Positions 6,698 through 15,805 of a DNA stretch of 64,000 nucleotides are shown piece after piece (the first letter of the stretch is position 1; the number at the start of each line of letters is the position of its first letter). The notes under the pieces were generated by a model. The model made no database searches. It saw only the letters and a list, made by a program, of their open reading frames with translations, and was not told the DNA's origin. The stretch is from CAZJRB01 sp964547995 (lineage in GTDB: Bacteria > Planctomycetota > Planctomycetia > Pirellulales > Thermoguttaceae), in the NCBI GenBank assembly GCA_964547995.1, contig CAZJRB010000015.1, positions 31,617 through 95,616 on the forward strand, read 5' to 3'. The position numbers and the translations under genes are program-made.

Positions 6698-9073
6698 TTA
6701 GTGCTTTTTCATTTTCTCTTCGACGGCTTTTGCCTTGTCGGGCTCTTCCTGTTTCTTGAAGGCCTCGACGGCTCGTCGCCATGCGTCTTTGGCTTTATCG
6801 ATTTGTTTCACTTTGAGATAGGCATCGCCCAGGTGGTCGAGGATGACGCCATCGGGTTCCTCGTCGTTTTTTTCGGTCTGCTTGACGGCTTTCTCGAGTT
6901 CGGCGACGGCTTCCTTATGTTTCCCGAGCCGGTAGTAGACCCAGCCGAGGCTGTCGCGGTAGGCGACGTTATCGGGTTCGGCGTCGACGGCCCTTTGGAT
7001 CATTTTTAGCGCCCGCTGGAGGTTCTTGCCCTGATCGGCCCAGAGGTAGCCGAGGTCGTTCGAAGCGCCGATGTCGTCGGGGAACTCGTTGAGGACTTCT
7101 TCTAGCCACTCTTCGGCTTTGGGGAGGTCGTCTTGCAGGACGCAGAGATTCGAGAGCGCGAGTCGGGCATCGCGGAGTATCTCGCGGACTTCGGGCGGTT
7201 GGCGGTCGGCGTCGAAATCTTCGAGTAACTTGGCGTAGGCCTCGGTTGCTTCGCCGTAGCGTTTGGCGTGGAAGCGTATCCATGCGTCGCGGCTGCGAAA
7301 GCGGATCGAATTGGCCTTTTTCCTGTCGGCGGTTTGGGCGGCACGGAGGGCCTTTTCGGCAGCTTCCTGGTCGTCCGGCTTTTTCTGGGCGGTTTCTCTG
7401 GCGGTGATGGCCTCGTCGGCTGCGTTGCGCGCCGCCGCGGCGGACAGGTCGATTGCCTTCTTCGCGGCTGCCAGGGCCTTGTCCGTCTGCTTGTCGATAG
7501 CCAGCGCCCCGGCCAGGTAGAAGTAGAAGATGGAGTTGTCGTCCGGGAGAAGCTTGTCGTCGATGGCCTGCTGAAATATCCCGGCTGCCTCGGTTGCGCG
7601 CTCTTCGAGGATCAGCCGCAATCCCCAGGTCAGGCGGAGGTCGGCCGCCTGTTCGGGATCGGCCTTGATCGCCAAGTCGAAGAATTCGGCCGCCGTGTCG
7701 AACTGCTCGGTTTCGAGCGCCAGCAAGCCGACGGCCAGGCGCATACCGAAACCGAACCCGTCCGGATCGGCCTTGAATTGCTTCCGCGCGTTGTCGATGA
7801 GGGTGCGGACGAGTTTTTCGTCGGAGACGATCTTTTCGAATTCGGTATCGAGGGCGTCGAGCGTGCCGGCGGCTTGGGCCGCTTCGCCGAGCGTTTTGAG
7901 CAATTCGTCCGGTCGGTTGGTTTGCCGATAAATTTGCAGCAGGCTCCGGTAGCCGGAGAGGGTGGGCTTTTTCTTTGAGAGGGTGAGATAGAGCGGTTCC
8001 GCCTTGGCATAGTTTTCCGCCTTGAGGTATTGTGCGGCGAGGTATGCTGCCAGGGGCAGATTGTTGGGGTTGTCGGTCCAGAGTTTTTCGAGCCGCTCGA
8101 TGAGTTCCTCGGAACGCCCGAGTTTTTCCAGCACTCCGGCCAGCAGTTGGTAGGGCGAGACTCCTTCGTCGTCGACACCCTCGGCGAAACACGCCTGGAG
8201 GCATTTCAGGGCCTCGGCCGGCTTGTCCCGGCGGCTGAGGACTTGGGCTCGATGGAGCAGCAAGAGCCACTTGTTCGGCTTGAGTTCGTGCGATTTCTCA
8301 AATGCGGCCGTTGCTTCGTCGAAGCGATCGGCTTGCAGAAAACACTCGCCGAAGAGGCTGTAGGCCCGGTCCGGCTCGGTCAATACCTTCTTCTCGAAAT
8401 CCTCGTCGAGTCCGAATTCCTTTGGGTGATCGAGGGCGTAGATGACGCGGGCGAAACAGTCGGCGGCCTTGGCGGACTCGTCGACGAGGTAGTAGAGCCT
8501 GCCCATTTCCATTCGGTAGAGGATATCGACGGTGGTTTCCTTTTCGCCGGCCCTGGCGGCCAGGGCTTTCTCGTAGAGTTCTAGCGCGCCTTTCCAATCG
8601 CCTTTGCCGGTGAGGTATCCTCCCAGCCGCCGCAGCAACTTGGGGTTGGCCTCGTCCGTTTCGACGGCCTTCAGCGCGTAGCGGAGTGCTTCCGAATGGC
8701 GCTTCAGCCGGTCCGCCATGTGGATGATCGCGTGAAGGATGGCCGACGCTTGCGGATCGTGCCGGAAGGCCCGTTGATAGAACCGGAGGGCTTCGGCGTA
8801 GCGCTGCTGCCGCTCGAGCGTTCGTCCGGTCGCGAACAGCGCGAGGGCTTCGAGGCGGTCTTTATCGGCCTCGGTTCGCGGGTGCGGGGGGATGAACTTC
8901 TCGGGAACGTCGTCGAGGGTGAGCGGACCCAACGCGTGCTGATAGGGCTTCGGCTCGGCGGGTGCAACCGGGGCATCACCGCACGCGGCGTGTGCGGCCG
9001 GCATCAAGACAATCAGCAGGCCGAAAATCGGTCGGAGATAGACTTGCACGGGAAAATCTCCCAGGTGTCTCAT
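6698..9073 (-). CDS. Secreted tetratricopeptide-repeat protein
   Basis: 791 aa. It starts with a signal sequence (hydrophobic FGLLIVLMPAAHA). The rest is dominated by TPR units, clearest at the C-terminus (NDLGYLWADQGK, YRDSLGWVYYRLGK and LDHLGDAYLKVKQ), and a Lys-rich end. TPR arrays mediate protein-protein contacts; the partner is unknown. Its ATG overlaps the stop of the upstream HhH gene by 4 nt (ATGA), so the two are translationally coupled. It is one of several genes inserted between rbfA and yebC here. Confidence 0.85.
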   Translation of the reverse strand: MRHLGDFPVQVYLRPIFGLLIVLMPAAHAACGDAPVAPAEPKPYQHALGPLTLDDVPEKFIPPHPRTEADKDRLEALALFATGRTLERQQRYAEALRFYQRAFRHDPQASAILHAIIHMADRLKRHSEALRYALKAVETDEANPKLLRRLGGYLTGKGDWKGALELYEKALAARAGEKETTVDILYRMEMGRLYYLVDESAKAADCFARVIYALDHPKEFGLDEDFEKKVLTEPDRAYSLFGECFLQADRFDEATAAFEKSHELKPNKWLLLLHRAQVLSRRDKPAEALKCLQACFAEGVDDEGVSPYQLLAGVLEKLGRSEELIERLEKLWTDNPNNLPLAAYLAAQYLKAENYAKAEPLYLTLSKKKPTLSGYRSLLQIYRQTNRPDELLKTLGEAAQAAGTLDALDTEFEKIVSDEKLVRTLIDNARKQFKADPDGFGFGMRLAVGLLALETEQFDTAAEFFDLAIKADPEQAADLRLTWGLRLILEERATEAAGIFQQAIDDKLLPDDNSIFYFYLAGALAIDKQTDKALAAAKKAIDLSAAAARNAADEAITARETAQKKPDDQEAAEKALRAAQTADRKKANSIRFRSRDAWIRFHAKRYGEATEAYAKLLEDFDADRQPPEVREILRDARLALSNLCVLQDDLPKAEEWLEEVLNEFPDDIGASNDLGYLWADQGKNLQRALKMIQRAVDAEPDNVAYRDSLGWVYYRLGKHKEAVAELEKAVKQTEKNDEEPDGVILDHLGDAYLKVKQIDKAKDAWRRAVEAFKKQEEPDKAKAVEEKMKKH

Positions 9074-10011
9074 CGCGGTTTGCGCTTGGAAAGGCCCTTT
9101 GCGGGGGTCGATTTCTTCGACGAAGCGGGTTTTTCGGCCGGCTCTTTCTTCGAGCCGGTCTTCTTGGCAGTTGCCGGCCCTGCTTCTTGCGCGGGGACCG
9201 GCTTTTCCTGTTTGGAAGCGGCCTTCTTGGCCCTTGTCTTCTTCTTTCTTGCGGCCGCGGTTTCCTTGTCGGTCTCGGTAACGGCTTTCGGGGCTTCGGT
9301 TTCGGCGGTTTTCGTCTTTTTTCTTGGAGTTCGCCGTTTCGAGAACCGATCCTTGCAGTTCGGGTCGATGCTCAGAAGGATTTTGCGGACGGCGGCCGAG
9401 TAGGGATTGGCGGTGAAATCGGCGCCGAGCTGGTGGAGCATGGAGCCGAATTCGATGCCCTTGGCCTTGGTAACGGCCCGTTCCAGGCCGGGTACCACCC
9501 CTGCCTCAACGTCCTTGTCGGTGATCAGATCGCAGATTTGCAGCACCTTCAGGGTGCCGGAGTCGACGGGGATGGAGTGACCACCCAGGGCCGCCTGGAC
9601 GACGTATGCGATGCAGAACCCCGTGGTTCCATCGAGTTTTTCCAGCCACTTTGTCGTGGGACCGAGGTTCTTCTTGCGATATTCTTCCAGGTCAAACTCG
9701 TAGGTTGCCTCGAATACGGCTTGCAGTACGCGTTTCAAGCGGTTGGCCGCGGTGCGGGGGTCCGGGAGCGCCGCCATTACTTCCGAAAGCTCTGCGATCG
9801 AAGTTACCCGGATTTCATTGAAGTCGAAAAACGTGTGCTTCAATGCCGCGTAGGCTTCCTCCGCCGGCTCATAGTGGCAGTTTTCCAAGCAGCAGGCGAC
9901 AAGGAGGTGCTCCAGCACCGGGCGTTCGGGGTCGGGCCTTACTGCCTTGTAGTGCTTTTTCAGAATCTTGGAAACTTTCGCGAACTGTGCGGTGCGACTG
10001 ACGGGTGCCAT
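9070..10011 (-). CDS. Endonuclease III-like HhH protein, probably catalytically altered, with basic tail
   Basis: 313 aa. Residues ~1-220 follow the HhH-GPD fold of endonuclease III: the ALGGHSIPVDSGTL segment aligns with the family's VDTH strand (Asp kept) and a LHQLGADF...CKDR end resembles the FeS-loop region, but the four-cysteine cluster is absent. The helix-hairpin-helix is poorly kept (LDGTTGFCIAYVV) and the catalytic lysine of EndoIII is not seen, so glycosylase activity is doubtful. Residues ~230-313 are a Lys/Ala/Pro-rich tail, typical of nonspecific nucleic-acid binding. The gene lies between rbfA and the TPR gene. Confidence 0.6.
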   Translation of the reverse strand: MAPVSRTAQFAKVSKILKKHYKAVRPDPERPVLEHLLVACCLENCHYEPAEEAYAALKHTFFDFNEIRVTSIAELSEVMAALPDPRTAANRLKRVLQAVFEATYEFDLEEYRKKNLGPTTKWLEKLDGTTGFCIAYVVQAALGGHSIPVDSGTLKVLQICDLITDKDVEAGVVPGLERAVTKAKGIEFGSMLHQLGADFTANPYSAAVRKILLSIDPNCKDRFSKRRTPRKKTKTAETEAPKAVTETDKETAAARKKKTRAKKAASKQEKPVPAQEAGPATAKKTGSKKEPAEKPASSKKSTPAKGLSKRKPR

Positions 10012-10045
10012 AGAGACTGCTCTTTCTGCGTCGGAGTTGAAGAAC

Positions 10046-10459
10046 TTACTGGGGCGGCGGCGTTTCGGTCTCGGCGGTTTTCGCGGTTTCCGTTTCCGGG
10101 TTGTCGGGTTCTTCCTTGTCCGGCAAGACCTCCCGGAGGATCTCGGAAATCTTGATGGATCGTTTCACGCCCTGGTCCAGCTCGAACTTCAACCGAGGCG
10201 TGTAACGGAGATCGATCCGCTCGGCGATCTTCGACTGCAAGAAGCCGGCGGCGTGTTGCAGGCCGCGAAGGCTCAAGTTCTGCTTGGCTTCGTCCCCCAT
10301 CACCGAGACGTGTACTTTCGCCTGGCGCAGGTCTCCCGATACCTCGACGTAGGTGACCGTGACGTCGCGGACTCGCGGATCCTGGAGTTCGGCCAGAATT
10401 GCCATGCTAACGACTTCGCGAATGGCCTCGGCGGTTCTTTGGGCACGTCGGGACGGCAT
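10046..10459 (-). CDS. rbfA: Ribosome-binding factor A
   Basis: 137 aa. A KH-type fold with family hallmarks: the N-terminal RxxRxxExIRE-like helix, DPRVRDVTVTYVEVSGDLRQAKVHVSV and a final RYTPRLKFELD strand. RbfA matures the 30S subunit by binding 16S rRNA near helix 1. The C-terminal 25 residues are an acidic, Glu/Thr-rich tail. It follows infB by 36 bp, the classical order. Confidence 0.93.
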   Translation of the reverse strand: MPSRRAQRTAEAIREVVSMAILAELQDPRVRDVTVTYVEVSGDLRQAKVHVSVMGDEAKQNLSLRGLQHAAGFLQSKIAERIDLRYTPRLKFELDQGVKRSIKISEILREVLPDKEEPDNPETETAKTAETETPPPQ

Positions 10460-10495
10460 GGCTCCATCATGGGCTCGGGGTTCTTGGCGGCGGTT

Positions 10496-13273
10496 CTAGG
10501 TGGCGGGATTGCCTTCGAAGGTTCGGCGAATCTCCTCGATCCGGTAGACCTCGAGAACGTCTCCCTCCTTGAGATCGTTGAATCCCTTCAGTTTCATCCC
10601 ACATTCAAACCCGCTGCGGACTTCACGGACGTCGTCCTTTTCGCGCCGGAGCGAATCGACCGGGTAGTCGCCGATAATGCGGCTTTCGCGGATCACGCGG
10701 GCGCGGGCGTCGCGCTCGACCGTACCGGAAAGCACCTGGCACCCGGCGATGGTTCCCACGCGGCTGATATGAAAGGTCTGTTTGATCAGAGCGCGGCCCA
10801 ATTCTTTCTCTTGTCGTTCGGGTTCGAGCATTCCTTCCAGGGCGGCCTTGAGATCGTCCGCCACCTGGTAGATGATATCGTACCGGCGTATCTGGACGCC
10901 GCGTTGATCGGCCAGTTGTCGAGCCCCTTCGTCGGGTACGACGTTGAACCCGATGATCACGGCGTCGGAGGCGTCGGCCAGGTGGACGTCGGCCTCGGTG
11001 ATTCCGCCGACGGTTGCCTGAAGAATCCTGATTTCGACCTCGGGATGTTCCAGCTTGGAGAGTTCTTTGCGGATTGCCTCGATCGATCCTCGCACGTCGG
11101 CTCGAAGGATTATTCTGAGCGTTTGTACCTCTTGCTGGTCGAGGTGTTCGATGAGGTTCTCCAGCGTGACGTGTTTTTCGCGGCGGCCGCTGAGTTCCCG
11201 CTGCCGCGATTCGACCGCCCGCTGTTCGGCGAGGGTCCGTGCCTGTGAAATGCTGTCGAGCACGAAGAACGGATCGCTGGCGTTGGGAGGTGCGTTCAAT
11301 CCGGTCACGTTTACGGGGGTTGAGGGCGAAACGCTATCGTGCTTCTTGTGGGGATCGAGTGTATCGTACATGGCCTTGACTCGCCCGTATGCCGCCCCAC
11401 AGACGATCACGTCGCCGACGCGCATCGTGCCCTTCTGTACCAGAAGCTTGGCGACTACGCCTCGTCCTTCGTGGAGTTCGGCTTCGAGGCAGGTGCCGAT
11501 GCCGCCGCGTTCCGGGTTTGCCGTGTACTCGTGTAGTTCGGCGACGGTGAGCAGGGTTTCGAGCAATTCGTCGATGCCTTCGCCGGTGACGGCGCTGGTC
11601 TTGATCACGTCGGTATCGCCGCCCCATTCGGTGGGGAGCAGCTCGTTGGCGGCCAGTTGCTCATACGCCTTTTGCTCGCTGGCGCCGGGCAGATCGATCT
11701 TGTTCAAGGCCACGACGATGGGTACTTCGGCCGCCCTCGCGTGGCTGATGGCCTCTTCGGTCTGGGGCATTACACCGTCGTCGGCGGCGACGACCAGAAC
11801 GGCGATATCCGTGACATTTGCCCCGCGCGCCCGCATCTCGGTGAAGGCCTCGTGGCCGGGGGTATCGACGAACGCCACGGCACGGTCGTCCTTTTCGACC
11901 CGATAGGCGCGGATGTGTTGGGTGATACCGCCTTTCTCTTCGGAAACAACGTCCGTATTGATAATGCGGTCCAAGAGCGATGTTTTCCCGTGGTCCACGT
12001 GGCCGAGGAAGGTTACCACCGGCGGGCGGGATTGAAGGGTGGCCGGATCGTCTTCTTGTTGGAGTTCAGCCAGGAGCTTCTCTTCCAGGGCGACCTGCGC
12101 CTGCAGGTCGACCTCGACCCCCAGCTCGACGGCCAGCAGTTCGGCCGCATCGTGGTCGAGGCGGCTGTTGATGTTGATGCTGCTGAAGTCGGCTGCAATT
12201 CCGAGTTCCAGCAACTTGCCGAGAATCGTTTGTTTTGGAATACCGATCGCTTCGGATAATTCGCGAACCGTGCAAGGCGCCGTGACCGTAACCTTTCCTT
12301 TCCGCGGCGCGGCGGTGTTGGCTCCGGTCCGCCGGATGTGTGTGCGGCGACGGTTGAGAGCCTGGTCGTCATCTTCCGATTGGCGCCGGCGCCGATTGGC
12401 GCCGGCCCGCTTGCGTTTTAATTGGCGCGCTTCGCGACCGCCGAGTACGGGGGCATCGGCGTCCTTTTCGGCAACCCCCGACCGGCTGCGGCGAGAGCGC
12501 TCTCGGGGGCGCGAGGGCTCAACGGGGATCGAGGGGTCGATAACGTCCTCTTTGCGCGCCGAGGTCTTTTGTGCAGCAGCCTTTTTCTTCTTCTCGTGTT
12601 TGCGGAGGTGTTCGGAAAGCGGTTTGGTGCCGGCCTTGCTGGCGGCGCGGAGGGCGTCGGGGGGGAGTTTGATGTCCGGCTTTTGGGGAGTCGGTTCTTT
12701 GGACTTCGGTTTCTTGGGAGGGGGCTTGGAAGCGGGCACGGGCGCCAGCTTGATTACGGGGGCCGCCTTCTCCGAAGACTTCGTCGGCTCGTGCTTTTCG
12801 TCCGGTTGCGGTTTTTGTGGCTTCTTGCGGGTTTTTTTGGCCGGCTTTTTTTCCGGCGGCGGCTCCTTTGCCCGTTCTTCCTTTCCCTTAGCCGGTTTTG
12901 TTTTCGGCTTCTCCGCGGCCGGTGTTTCCTGCTTCTTGGAGGGTTTTTTGGCGGATGGCGGTTTTGCCTTCGGCTTGTCCGGCTTGACTTCCAGCACGCG
13001 GACCTTTCCGGACGCTGCCGCCCCACCTGGGGCGACGTAATCCTCGCGGCGGATCGCCTTGGTTTCCGGCTCTTTTCCTTTCGTCGCCGAGCGGGCCCCC
13101 TTGGTCTTTTCTTCCGCCTTCTCCATGTAGGCGGTGACTTTAGCCAGCTCTTCGTCCGACAGGCTTGCCAGCGCAGACCCCTTCCCCGTGATACCTGCCT
13201 TCTTGCAGATATCCACCAGAACCTTGTTGTCAAGGTTCAGCTTCTTCGCTAAAGCGTAGATGCGGACGGGCAA
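10496..13273 (-). CDS. infB: Translation initiation factor IF-2
   Basis: 925 aa. The N-terminal domain (MPVRIYALAKKL) is followed by a ~300-residue Lys/Pro/Ala-rich linker. The GTPase domain shows GHVDHGKTS (G1), DTPGHEAF (G3) and NKIDLP (G4). The C-terminal region carries domains II-IV up to the fMet-tRNA-binding end (ECGMKLKGFNDLKEGD). IF-2 brings initiator tRNA to the 30S subunit. It starts 13 bp after nusA stops. Confidence 0.96.
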   Translation of the reverse strand: MPVRIYALAKKLNLDNKVLVDICKKAGITGKGSALASLSDEELAKVTAYMEKAEEKTKGARSATKGKEPETKAIRREDYVAPGGAAASGKVRVLEVKPDKPKAKPPSAKKPSKKQETPAAEKPKTKPAKGKEERAKEPPPEKKPAKKTRKKPQKPQPDEKHEPTKSSEKAAPVIKLAPVPASKPPPKKPKSKEPTPQKPDIKLPPDALRAASKAGTKPLSEHLRKHEKKKKAAAQKTSARKEDVIDPSIPVEPSRPRERSRRSRSGVAEKDADAPVLGGREARQLKRKRAGANRRRRQSEDDDQALNRRRTHIRRTGANTAAPRKGKVTVTAPCTVRELSEAIGIPKQTILGKLLELGIAADFSSININSRLDHDAAELLAVELGVEVDLQAQVALEEKLLAELQQEDDPATLQSRPPVVTFLGHVDHGKTSLLDRIINTDVVSEEKGGITQHIRAYRVEKDDRAVAFVDTPGHEAFTEMRARGANVTDIAVLVVAADDGVMPQTEEAISHARAAEVPIVVALNKIDLPGASEQKAYEQLAANELLPTEWGGDTDVIKTSAVTGEGIDELLETLLTVAELHEYTANPERGGIGTCLEAELHEGRGVVAKLLVQKGTMRVGDVIVCGAAYGRVKAMYDTLDPHKKHDSVSPSTPVNVTGLNAPPNASDPFFVLDSISQARTLAEQRAVESRQRELSGRREKHVTLENLIEHLDQQEVQTLRIILRADVRGSIEAIRKELSKLEHPEVEIRILQATVGGITEADVHLADASDAVIIGFNVVPDEGARQLADQRGVQIRRYDIIYQVADDLKAALEGMLEPERQEKELGRALIKQTFHISRVGTIAGCQVLSGTVERDARARVIRESRIIGDYPVDSLRREKDDVREVRSGFECGMKLKGFNDLKEGDVLEVYRIEEIRRTFEGNPAT

Positions 13274-13286
13274 GTGGTCGCTCCCT

Positions 13287-14780
13287 TCAAGTCTGTCTTT
13301 CCTCCGATGGGACCCGATCGCCTTCTTCGGGAGGCGAGGTTTCCGGCTCTGCTACGTCCTCTTCGGCGGTTTGGGGATCCACGGCCGGTTCTTCTTCGAG
13401 GCTTTCGTCGGTGGTTTCCGTATCGTTTACGTCGGCAACCGTCTGATCGGCGATCTGTTCGTCGCTTTCCTCAGCGGCCTCGCTGTCTTCCTGAGCGGTT
13501 TCGCTTTCCTCCGGTTGGGTGTCCTTCTCGGTTTCGGGGGGGTCCCCGGCGGCGGCTTTCGTCTCGGCTTCGGCCGCTTCCAGCCGTTCCATCTCGCGTC
13601 GCTTGCGTCGTTCTTCGGCGGCTGCCTTTTCTGCTTCGTCGTACTTGACTTCGGCTTGCCGGACGATGAGATCAACCTGCTCGCCGGTCAGTCCGCCGCC
13701 CATCTCCGAGAGGGCCTCCGGCTCGATAACCGAAAGATCGCCGTAAGAAAGGAAGCCTTCGCCGACGAGTTTCTCGGCGAGTTCCTCTTCGACGCCTTCC
13801 AGCGAGGTGTAACCGACGATGGCCTGTTCGATCTGTTCGTCCAGTTCGTCGCGAGTCATGATCTCAATATCCCAGCCGGACAGTTTGCTTGCCAGCCGGA
13901 CGTTTTGACCCCTGCGTCCGATGGCCAGCGAGAGCTGATCTTCGCGGACCAGAACGATGGCGCGTCCCAGCATCTGGCAGAGGATGACCTCCTCGACCTC
14001 GGCCGGTTGCAGGGCGTTGGGAATCAGGACCTGCAAGTCGTCGCTGTAGCGGACGATATCGATTCGCTCGCCGGCCAGCTCGTCGACGATGTTCTTGATC
14101 CGGTTTCCCCGGACGCCGACGCAGGCGCCCACGCAGTCGATTCGCTGGTCGCTGCTGCTGACGGCCACCTTCGTGCGATAGCCGGGCTCGCGGGCGATCG
14201 ACCTGATCTCGATCACGCCCTCGCTGATTTCGGGGATTTCCTGCTCGAAGAGCCGCTGTACGAGGTGTTTCGTTGTGCGGCTGAGGATTACTTTCACCCG
14301 GCTTCCTTGTTTCTTGACTTCGTAGACCGTTGCCCGGACTCGTTCGTTGGCGTGGTGGGTTTCGCCGGGGATTTGATCGCCGCGCGGGAGGATGGCCTCG
14401 ACGTTGCCGAGGCTGACGGTGGCGGCCCCGCCTTCGTAACGCTGGATGACGCCCGTCACCAACTGGTTGCGGAGTTGTTCGTATTCGATAAACAGAGCGT
14501 CCCGTTCCGCCTCGCGGATTTTCTGGATCATTACCTGCTTGGCCGTTTGGGCACCGATCCGCTCGGCCATTTCCTCGGGCGAAAGGGGCTCGCCGTTGTG
14601 GCTTCCCGAAATCGATCCGTCGCTGCGGTCGATGTGGACGACGATCTCCTCCTCTTCGCCGTAGTGCTTCTTGGCGGCGGAGACCAGCGCCGCTTCGATT
14701 CCGTCGAAGACGATTTCCTTTTCGATTTTCTTGTCGCGGTGAATCGTGTCAACGATCCGCAGCAATTCGTTCGGGTCCAT
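13287..14780 (-). CDS. nusA: Transcription termination/antitermination protein NusA
   Basis: 497 aa. N-terminal RNA-polymerase-binding domain, S1 domain, then KH domains (ACVGVRGNRIKNIVDEL and LAIGRRGQNVRLASKL are the typical KH blocks). Helix-hairpin-helix-like residues follow (~350-400), then a strongly acidic Glu/Asp-rich tail of ~100 residues unlike the E. coli protein's end. NusA modulates pausing and termination. No rimP gene is seen upstream of it and no ylxR gene lies between it and infB; the first gene of the operon here is nusA. Confidence 0.95.
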   Translation of the reverse strand: MDPNELLRIVDTIHRDKKIEKEIVFDGIEAALVSAAKKHYGEEEEIVVHIDRSDGSISGSHNGEPLSPEEMAERIGAQTAKQVMIQKIREAERDALFIEYEQLRNQLVTGVIQRYEGGAATVSLGNVEAILPRGDQIPGETHHANERVRATVYEVKKQGSRVKVILSRTTKHLVQRLFEQEIPEISEGVIEIRSIAREPGYRTKVAVSSSDQRIDCVGACVGVRGNRIKNIVDELAGERIDIVRYSDDLQVLIPNALQPAEVEEVILCQMLGRAIVLVREDQLSLAIGRRGQNVRLASKLSGWDIEIMTRDELDEQIEQAIVGYTSLEGVEEELAEKLVGEGFLSYGDLSVIEPEALSEMGGGLTGEQVDLIVRQAEVKYDEAEKAAAEERRKRREMERLEAAEAETKAAAGDPPETEKDTQPEESETAQEDSEAAEESDEQIADQTVADVNDTETTDESLEEEPAVDPQTAEEDVAEPETSPPEEGDRVPSEERQT

Positions 14781-14999
14781 CGATTCTTACTTTCCCCCTA
14801 AAAGGGGACATTTGTGATTCAAGGAACTACCATCTCTTTAGTAACCACAACTCCTGCCGGTGCCGGCGCATGCACCACCGGTGGTGGTCGACCGGGGCCA
14901 CCAAACAATACATTCCCCACCCCTCTTGACCACCTAAAAACGGCCAAGACGCCTCAAAATGTTGTGAGAACACAACTTAGTGGGGTCTGTAAACTCATA
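14781..14999 (-). other. Structured leader of the nusA operon
   Basis: About 210 nt between the predicted start site and the nusA ATG, without a credible gene. It contains GC-rich palindromes (for example around 14876-14905, ACCACCGGTGGTGGT) that could fold in the mRNA. Whether this is a regulatory leader, as known for nusA operons in other bacteria, cannot be told from sequence alone. Confidence 0.35.
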
Positions 15000-15028
15000 A
15001 GCATACCGGTGGGGCGGGCAAGTGTCAA
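15000..15028 (-). promoter_or_regulatory. Sigma70 promoter of the nusA-infB operon
   Basis: On the minus strand TTGACA (perfect), 17 bp, TATGCT (4 of 6). It faces nusA with a ~210-nt leader. The rest of the gap up to 15279 shows no gene. Confidence 0.6.
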
Positions 15029-15279
15029 GGCGGGGGCCACGCAGGATACCCCCTGCTGGACGGGGGTCATGTCGGGCACTTGGCGGTTTGCCAAGCGGAT
15101 AGATGTCTCCACCGGTGTTGACAGGGTTTTGAAATCCCCGAGTAGAGAGAACTTGCCGGAACTCGGGAGTGAAGAGTGGCGATCTCGATGAGAAGAAACC
15201 TGCCAGACGACGCCAACAGTCGAGCTGGCGTCGCAGGGTCAATTGCCGCTACCCCTTCCGATCTGCCGTTGCGTATGGG

Positions 15280-15546
15280 CTATTGCCCCTTCCGCTTCAG
15301 TTCGCTGTCGTGCGCCTCGCCGAACTTCTTGATCTCGGGGGCGAACTCCAGCAGCCGTTCCCATTGTTCGACGTAGAGCGTCACCGGCATCCGCTGGAGG
15401 CCGTAGACGCTGATGGCGCCCTTCTGGCTGACCTTGCAGTAGAGCGAACTCCGTTTTTGCTGTTCTGCTTCCTCCAGGAGCTTAGAAGCCTCGTTGGTGT
15501 CCATTTTCCCGGCGGCGAGCTTTTTGAGGATTTCTTCTTTTTCCAT
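15280..15546 (-). CDS. Small SHOCT-like hypothetical protein
   Basis: 88 aa from ATG 15546, with GGAG nine bases upstream. The N-terminus (EEILKKLAAGKMDTNEASKLLEE) resembles the short SHOCT/oligomerization helix pair that often begins bacterial small proteins; the C-terminal half is basic and mixed. Function unknown. It stands alone, behind a predicted promoter. Confidence 0.7.
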   Translation of the reverse strand: MEKEEILKKLAAGKMDTNEASKLLEEAEQQKRSSLYCKVSQKGAISVYGLQRMPVTLYVEQWERLLEFAPEIKKFGEAHDSELKRKGQ

Positions 15547-15631
15547 GGTTCCGTTCTCCGGACTTGTTAACGGCGCGCCCTCCCAATGACGTTGGGCTTC
15601 CCACGACAATGGGTACCCTACCCAAGACGCT

Positions 15632-15659
15632 AGCATACCCATCCTGGCACCTGCGTCAA
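15632..15659 (-). promoter_or_regulatory. Probable sigma70 promoter of the small SHOCT-like gene
   Basis: Minus strand TTGACG, 16 bp, TATGCT, followed by an ~80-nt leader containing CCCAACGTCATTGGG, a short hairpin. Confidence 0.45.
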
Positions 15660-15805
15660 TAGGAGCCTGGGCATGGAAGCGACCGACTTCCCTGTCGCGA
15701 CTGGCGGAGTAAGCGGGCCCAAGTCGGAAGATGGGGTGGCCGGGCCGTTTAGGAAAGATCACCGCCTGCTTGCAAGATACCTCCTGAGTGGCGAGAATCT
15801 CCGGC

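Noticed and set aside
15115..15145. Plus-strand TTGACA as promoter of the Nramp gene
   Set aside because: Lies ~690 bp upstream with an opposing gene between and no matching -10.
14814..15191. Short plus-strand frame in the nusA leader
   Set aside because: No ribosome site, opposite to a strong promoter for nusA, no homology pattern.
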